Shown: positions 33,572-35,626 of the stretch, piece by piece
How the letters are laid out: every line of letters starts with the position of its first letter
How positions within the stretch are numbered: the first letter of the stretch is position 1
The notes under the pieces: generated by a model
What the model saw: only the letters and a program-made list of their open reading frames with translations
Told to the model about the DNA's origin: nothing
The model's database searches: none
Position numbers and translations under genes: made by a program
Assembly: GCA_004552615.1 (NCBI GenBank)
Contig: SFNZ01000008.1
Span: forward strand, 1 to 35,626
From: Bacteroidales bacterium
GTDB lineage: Bacteria > Bacteroidota > Bacteroidia > Bacteroidales > UBA932
DNA: 35,626 nucleotides
Reading direction: 5' to 3'

Positions 33572-33579
33572 CAAAGATA
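33572..33579 (-). promoter_or_regulatory. -7 element of the HAD gene
   Basis: TATCTTTG on the minus strand, 6 bp from the ATG at 33565, consistent with a leaderless transcript. No clear -33 element. Confidence 0.45.
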
Positions 33580-33588
33580 CCAAATCGC

Positions 33589-33620
33589 TTTGGAAAAATG
33601 CAGTGAAAAAGGTATTTTTG
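33589..33620 (+). promoter_or_regulatory. promoter of the 90-residue ORF
   Basis: A perfect TTTG (33589-33592), 20-bp spacer and perfect TATTTTTG (33613-33620). It is divergent from the HAD promoter. Confidence 0.65.
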
Positions 33621-33673
33621 TCCCGGAAGTGAAACCGGATTCACAACATTGACAAATCTTAATAATCCTTAAA

Positions 33674-33946
33674 ATGGCTAAAGAGATCCGAATAAACAAC
33701 TCCTGTATCCTCAAGAGGAGACTTGATATCACCGATATCATCGGAAACGAGAACTATGGCATTTCATATCTCGATGAAAACTTTCGCCGCACAGACGATG
33801 AAGGTGAAGCTTGTTTCACAGTTCTTTGCGACAAAACTTGCATAGGCAGGGGAGTTCAGGTCAATGGCATAGGCAACAAGAATTCTATTCATCTTGCCGT
33901 AAGCCTCCCCTGCACCGAAGAAGAATTCCGGACTATCTTCAGATAA
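33674..33946 (+). CDS. small hypothetical protein
   Basis: A 90-residue protein beginning MAKEIRINNSCILKRRLDIT; no signal peptide, membrane segment or recognised domain. The centre (ACFTVLCDKTCIGRGVQVNG) has three cysteines. The consensus promoter 54 bp upstream of the ATG supports it being expressed. An 83-codon open frame on the other strand (33764-34015) overlaps it but lacks a promoter, so I prefer this strand. It sits beside the HipB-like gene in a region of decayed genes. No function proposed. Confidence 0.5.
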   Translation: MAKEIRINNSCILKRRLDITDIIGNENYGISYLDENFRRTDDEGEACFTVLCDKTCIGRGVQVNGIGNKNSIHLAVSLPCTEEEFRTIFR

Positions 33947-34032
33947 TCTGCTACGCATACTCTCCTGCGCCTTATCTTCATTGGCCCAATCAAAACGCCT
34001 ATAACAAAGTTTCATTTTTGAACTTTTATTCC

Positions 34033-34040
34033 TATATTTG
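34033..34040 (+). promoter_or_regulatory. -7 element of the HipB-like gene
   Basis: TATATTTG, an exact consensus match, 23 bp before the ATG at 34064. No TTTG lies at the expected spacing. Confidence 0.45.
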
Positions 34041-34063
34041 TCGCATTACATATCAATTTTGAA

Positions 34064-34414
34064 ATGTTGGACAATATATACATGCTGACGGACACAGAAC
34101 TCTGCAGGAGGATTGGCGCGAAAATAAAATCGGTGCGCCTGAAGCAGAACATGTCGCAGGCCGAACTCGCTGACAAGAGCGATATTTCCATCTCGACCAT
34201 CAAACGCATGGAGGACGGAGAGCTCAAAAATTTCGAGTCTCTAATCCGCGCCCTTCGCACTTTGGGCAAGCTCGACATCTTCGTCCCGCTCGTCGAAGAG
34301 GAGCAATTGAGCCCGAATGAATATTACGAACTGGTCAGCAAAGCCAGCAAACCCAAGCGCAAACGCGCTTCCAAAGGTTACACAAAAGCAAAACAGGAGG
34401 AATCGGAATGGTAG
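34064..34414 (+). CDS. HipB-like XRE-family antitoxin/regulator
   Basis: 116 residues. An Xre/Cro-type helix-turn-helix covers about 14-70 (IGAKIKSVRLKQNMSQAELA, then DKSDISISTIKRMEDGELKN). A LRTLGKLDIFVPLVEEEQLS stretch follows, and a basic tail (KASKPKRKRASKGYTKAK) ending EESEW, the layout of Bacteroidota HipB-like antitoxins encoded just before hipA. The stop overlaps the ATG of a truncated hipA frame. As an antitoxin it would bind its promoter and the HipA kinase; with HipA missing it may only act as a DNA-binding regulator, or be neutral. Confidence 0.82.
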   Translation: MLDNIYMLTDTELCRRIGAKIKSVRLKQNMSQAELADKSDISISTIKRMEDGELKNFESLIRALRTLGKLDIFVPLVEEEQLSPNEYYELVSKASKPKRKRASKGYTKAKQEESEW

Positions 34415-34440
34415 ATGTAGCCTCAATCTTTTCAGGTTAA
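34408..34440 (+). pseudogene. hipA remnant
   Basis: An ATG at 34408, overlapping the last codons of the HipB-like gene, opens MVDVASIFSG and then meets TAA at 34438-34440. Bacteroidota HipA kinases encoded in this overlapping position commonly begin M(V/I)DVA and continue for about 400 residues. Here nothing HipA-like is seen in any frame downstream. The cassette therefore seems to have lost the toxin by deletion close to codon 6-10. The identification rests on the short N-terminal match plus position. Confidence 0.55.
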
Positions 34441-34457
34441 CCTATACATCATGCTGA

Positions 34458-34652
34458 ACGATATTATATATATACATAATTCCATCGGACCTTACGGCGT
34501 CTATATTAATTGGGGTGACACTAGCCATTATATTCGGGTTTGCAATCATAGAAGACCCCAGATTGGAAATCCGGGAAATTAAGCTATCTTTGAGTTGCAG
34601 TATGAAATCCGGACAAATATCGTTACATACAGCAGAGGTCAGTATGGAATAA
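34458..34652 (+). pseudogene. decayed hydrophobic ORF (unassigned)
   Basis: A 64-codon stretch between stops with no ATG before its hydrophobic part. It reads SILIGVTLAIIFGFAIIEDP, then RLEIREIKLSL, resembling a membrane anchor followed by the start of an exported domain. A GTG at 34515 is the only early start. A perfect promoter element for the next gene lies inside it (34585-34592), so it is unlikely to be a working gene. No family is recognised with confidence. Confidence 0.25.
34562..34592 (+). promoter_or_regulatory. SDR gene promoter
   Basis: ATTG (34562-34565), 19-bp spacer and perfect TATCTTTG (34585-34592). The leader to the ATG at 34714 would be about 115 bases, long for this window. 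Confidence 0.55.
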
Positions 34653-34713
34653 CAGGGATTTGGACGAGGGTTTCATGTACTGCAAACAGATTCCATGAAG
34701 GATTTTACGAATA

Positions 34714-35469
34714 ATGAAAAAGACAGCACTTATAACAGGAGCCACGAGTGGCATAGGAGAAGCCTGCGCAAGGAAATTTGCGGAGGGAGGATATAATGTA
34801 ATCATCACAGGCAGAAGGTCGGAAAGGCTGGAAGCGCTCAAGGCAGAGCTTGAAGAAACCGGTGCGAAGGTCAAGACACTAACCTTCGACGTGCGTGATG
34901 CCGATGCTGCCGGGAAGGCCATCGGAAGTCTCGGGGAGGAATGGAGCACAATCGACGTTCTCGTCAACAATGCCGGCCTCGCCCTCGGTCTCGACAAGGA
35001 GCACGAAGGCAGCATGGAAGACTGGAACACAATGATTGACACCAATATAAAAGGCCTCCTGACAATGACCCGACTGATAGTTCCGGGAATGGTCAGAAGA
35101 AATAGCGGACACGTCATCAACATCGGAAGCGTTGCAGGAGATGCAGCCTATGCCCGAGGCAATGTATATTGCGCTACCAAGGCCGCAGTCAAGACCATCA
35201 CGGACGGTCTGAGAATCGACCTGGCAGACACAGCAGTCAGAGTGACCAACATCAAGCCAGGATTAGTTGAAACCGAATTCAGCAAAGTACGCTTCCATGG
35301 TGACGAAGAACGTGCCGACAACGTCTACAAAGGCATCAAGCCATTGACCGGCACCGACATAGCCGACGTAGTCTTCTACGCAGCCTCCGCTCCTGCACAC
35401 GTACAGATTGCCGAAGTCCTCATCCTCGCCACCCACCAGGCCAGCGGCTCAGTTATCGTCCGGCAATAA
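34714..35469 (+). CDS. short-chain dehydrogenase, YdfG-like
   Basis: 251 residues of the classical SDR fold. NAD(P)-binding TGATSGIG is at 8-15, NNAG at about 85-88, and the catalytic set Asn111, Ser139 (NIGSVAG), Tyr152 and Lys156 (YCATK) is complete. The GRRSERLEAL segment after strand 2 suggests NADP preference. Close to YdfG-type enzymes that oxidise L-allo-threonine or serine and reduce 3-hydroxy-acid semialdehydes; the true substrate is uncertain. Its last 21 bases overlap the 3' end of the minus-strand gene that follows. Confidence 0.92.
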   Translation: MKKTALITGATSGIGEACARKFAEGGYNVIITGRRSERLEALKAELEETGAKVKTLTFDVRDADAAGKAIGSLGEEWSTIDVLVNNAGLALGLDKEHEGSMEDWNTMIDTNIKGLLTMTRLIVPGMVRRNSGHVINIGSVAGDAAYARGNVYCATKAAVKTITDGLRIDLADTAVRVTNIKPGLVETEFSKVRFHGDEERADNVYKGIKPLTGTDIADVVFYAASAPAHVQIAEVLILATHQASGSVIVRQ

Positions 35470-35626
35470 TTGGAAATATCCCTTCGTAAACGCGTCAGGG
35501 AAAAGAAACTTGGATTCCCTGTCTGTGAATTGCACAATTATATACTTCTGGTCCAGGAGTTTTATAGTCCCCGGGCCAAAGCTTTTGTGCATTACAATAT
35601 CACCAACATTGAGATTTTCCCAAGGT
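35449..35626 (-). CDS. C-terminal part of a protein with a VxHxxFGxG...FPxAF domain
   Basis: The minus strand reads in from the window edge for 58 residues to a TGA at 35451-35449. It includes VGDIVMHKSFGPGTIKLLDQ, then KYIIVQF and KFLFPDAFTKGYFQLL. This small beta domain (H..FG.G.I......V.F....K.F..P.AF) occurs at the end of various hypothetical or helicase-like proteins, so the full-length identity cannot be told. The 5' part lies beyond the window. It overlaps the SDR gene by 21 bp, tail to tail. Confidence 0.7.
   Translation of the reverse strand, partial: PWENLNVGDIVMHKSFGPGTIKLLDQKYIIVQFTDRESKFLFPDAFTKGYFQLLPDDN

Noticed and set aside
33764..34015. 83-codon minus-strand frame opposite the 90-residue ORF
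   Set aside because: No promoter was seen upstream of it, whereas the plus-strand ORF has a perfect one; kept as a weak alternative only.
1..35626. CRISPR array, prophage, transposase, rRNA operon or tRNA genes
   Set aside because: None was found on reading both strands; no regularly spaced repeats, integrase or transposase motifs are present.

Overview
The window looks like a chromosomal segment of a Bacteroidales-type bacterium (phylum Bacteroidota) of moderate GC content. Three things support this. Many intergenic gaps carry the Bacteroidota promoter signature, a -7 element TAnnTTTG, several with a TTTG or ATTG about 19-20 bp upstream. The housekeeping proteins have Bacteroidota-like variants (L34, short RsmI-type methylase, DoxX-like protein with a CGCFG motif). 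Local gene orders such as rbfA followed by an FtsX-type permease, and tsaD divergent from tamB, are familiar from this phylum. I cannot assign a genus from the sequence alone.

Layout. Positions 1-632 hold a truncated MATE-type efflux fragment and a small lipoprotein gene. 711-1277 encodes a 6-pyruvoyl-tetrahydropterin-synthase-fold protein with a zinc ribbon and no catalytic cysteine. A large palindromic element (1291-1454) lies between it and a convergent M49-like lipoprotein peptidase. Then come tpiA, divergent tyrS-rbfA-LolC-like permease, a FecCD permease with its ATPase facing it head-on, and polA-ECF sigma factor-rsmG-YqaA-like protein-rpmH. purB and folP lie on the minus strand, divergent from tmk, a DoxX/MauE-like membrane protein and a DJ-1 protein. 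alr, a YugP-type metallopeptidase, tadA and a FAD-dependent dehydrogenase follow. tsaD is divergent from a large tamB, which leads an overlapping run of rsmI-like, mtaB and PhnP-like metallo-beta-lactamase genes. An organophosphate:phosphate antiporter and a HAD phosphatase are on the minus strand.

Positions 33.6-34.7 kb look different: a small orphan ORF, a HipB-type antitoxin gene whose hipA partner is reduced to about ten codons, and an apparently decayed hydrophobic ORF. The window ends with an SDR dehydrogenase overlapping, tail to tail, the 3' end of a gene that continues outside.

Functionally most of this is core metabolism: translation and tRNA modification (TyrS, RbfA, RsmG, RsmI, L34, TadA, TsaD and MtaB acting in sequence on A37), DNA and nucleotide metabolism (PolA, Tmk, PurB, FolP), envelope biogenesis (TamB, LolC-like, Alr) and transport. 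I found no CRISPR array, prophage, transposase, rRNA or tRNA. There is no convincing new multi-gene system. The items most worth following up are the 26-bp perfect inverted repeat, the cysteine-less PTPS-fold protein with a zinc ribbon, the hipBA remnant and the head-on FecCD permease/ATPase pair. No gene-free stretch exceeds 300 bases; the longest are 1278-1535 (palindrome and terminator) and 34441-34713 (ORF remnant and promoter).
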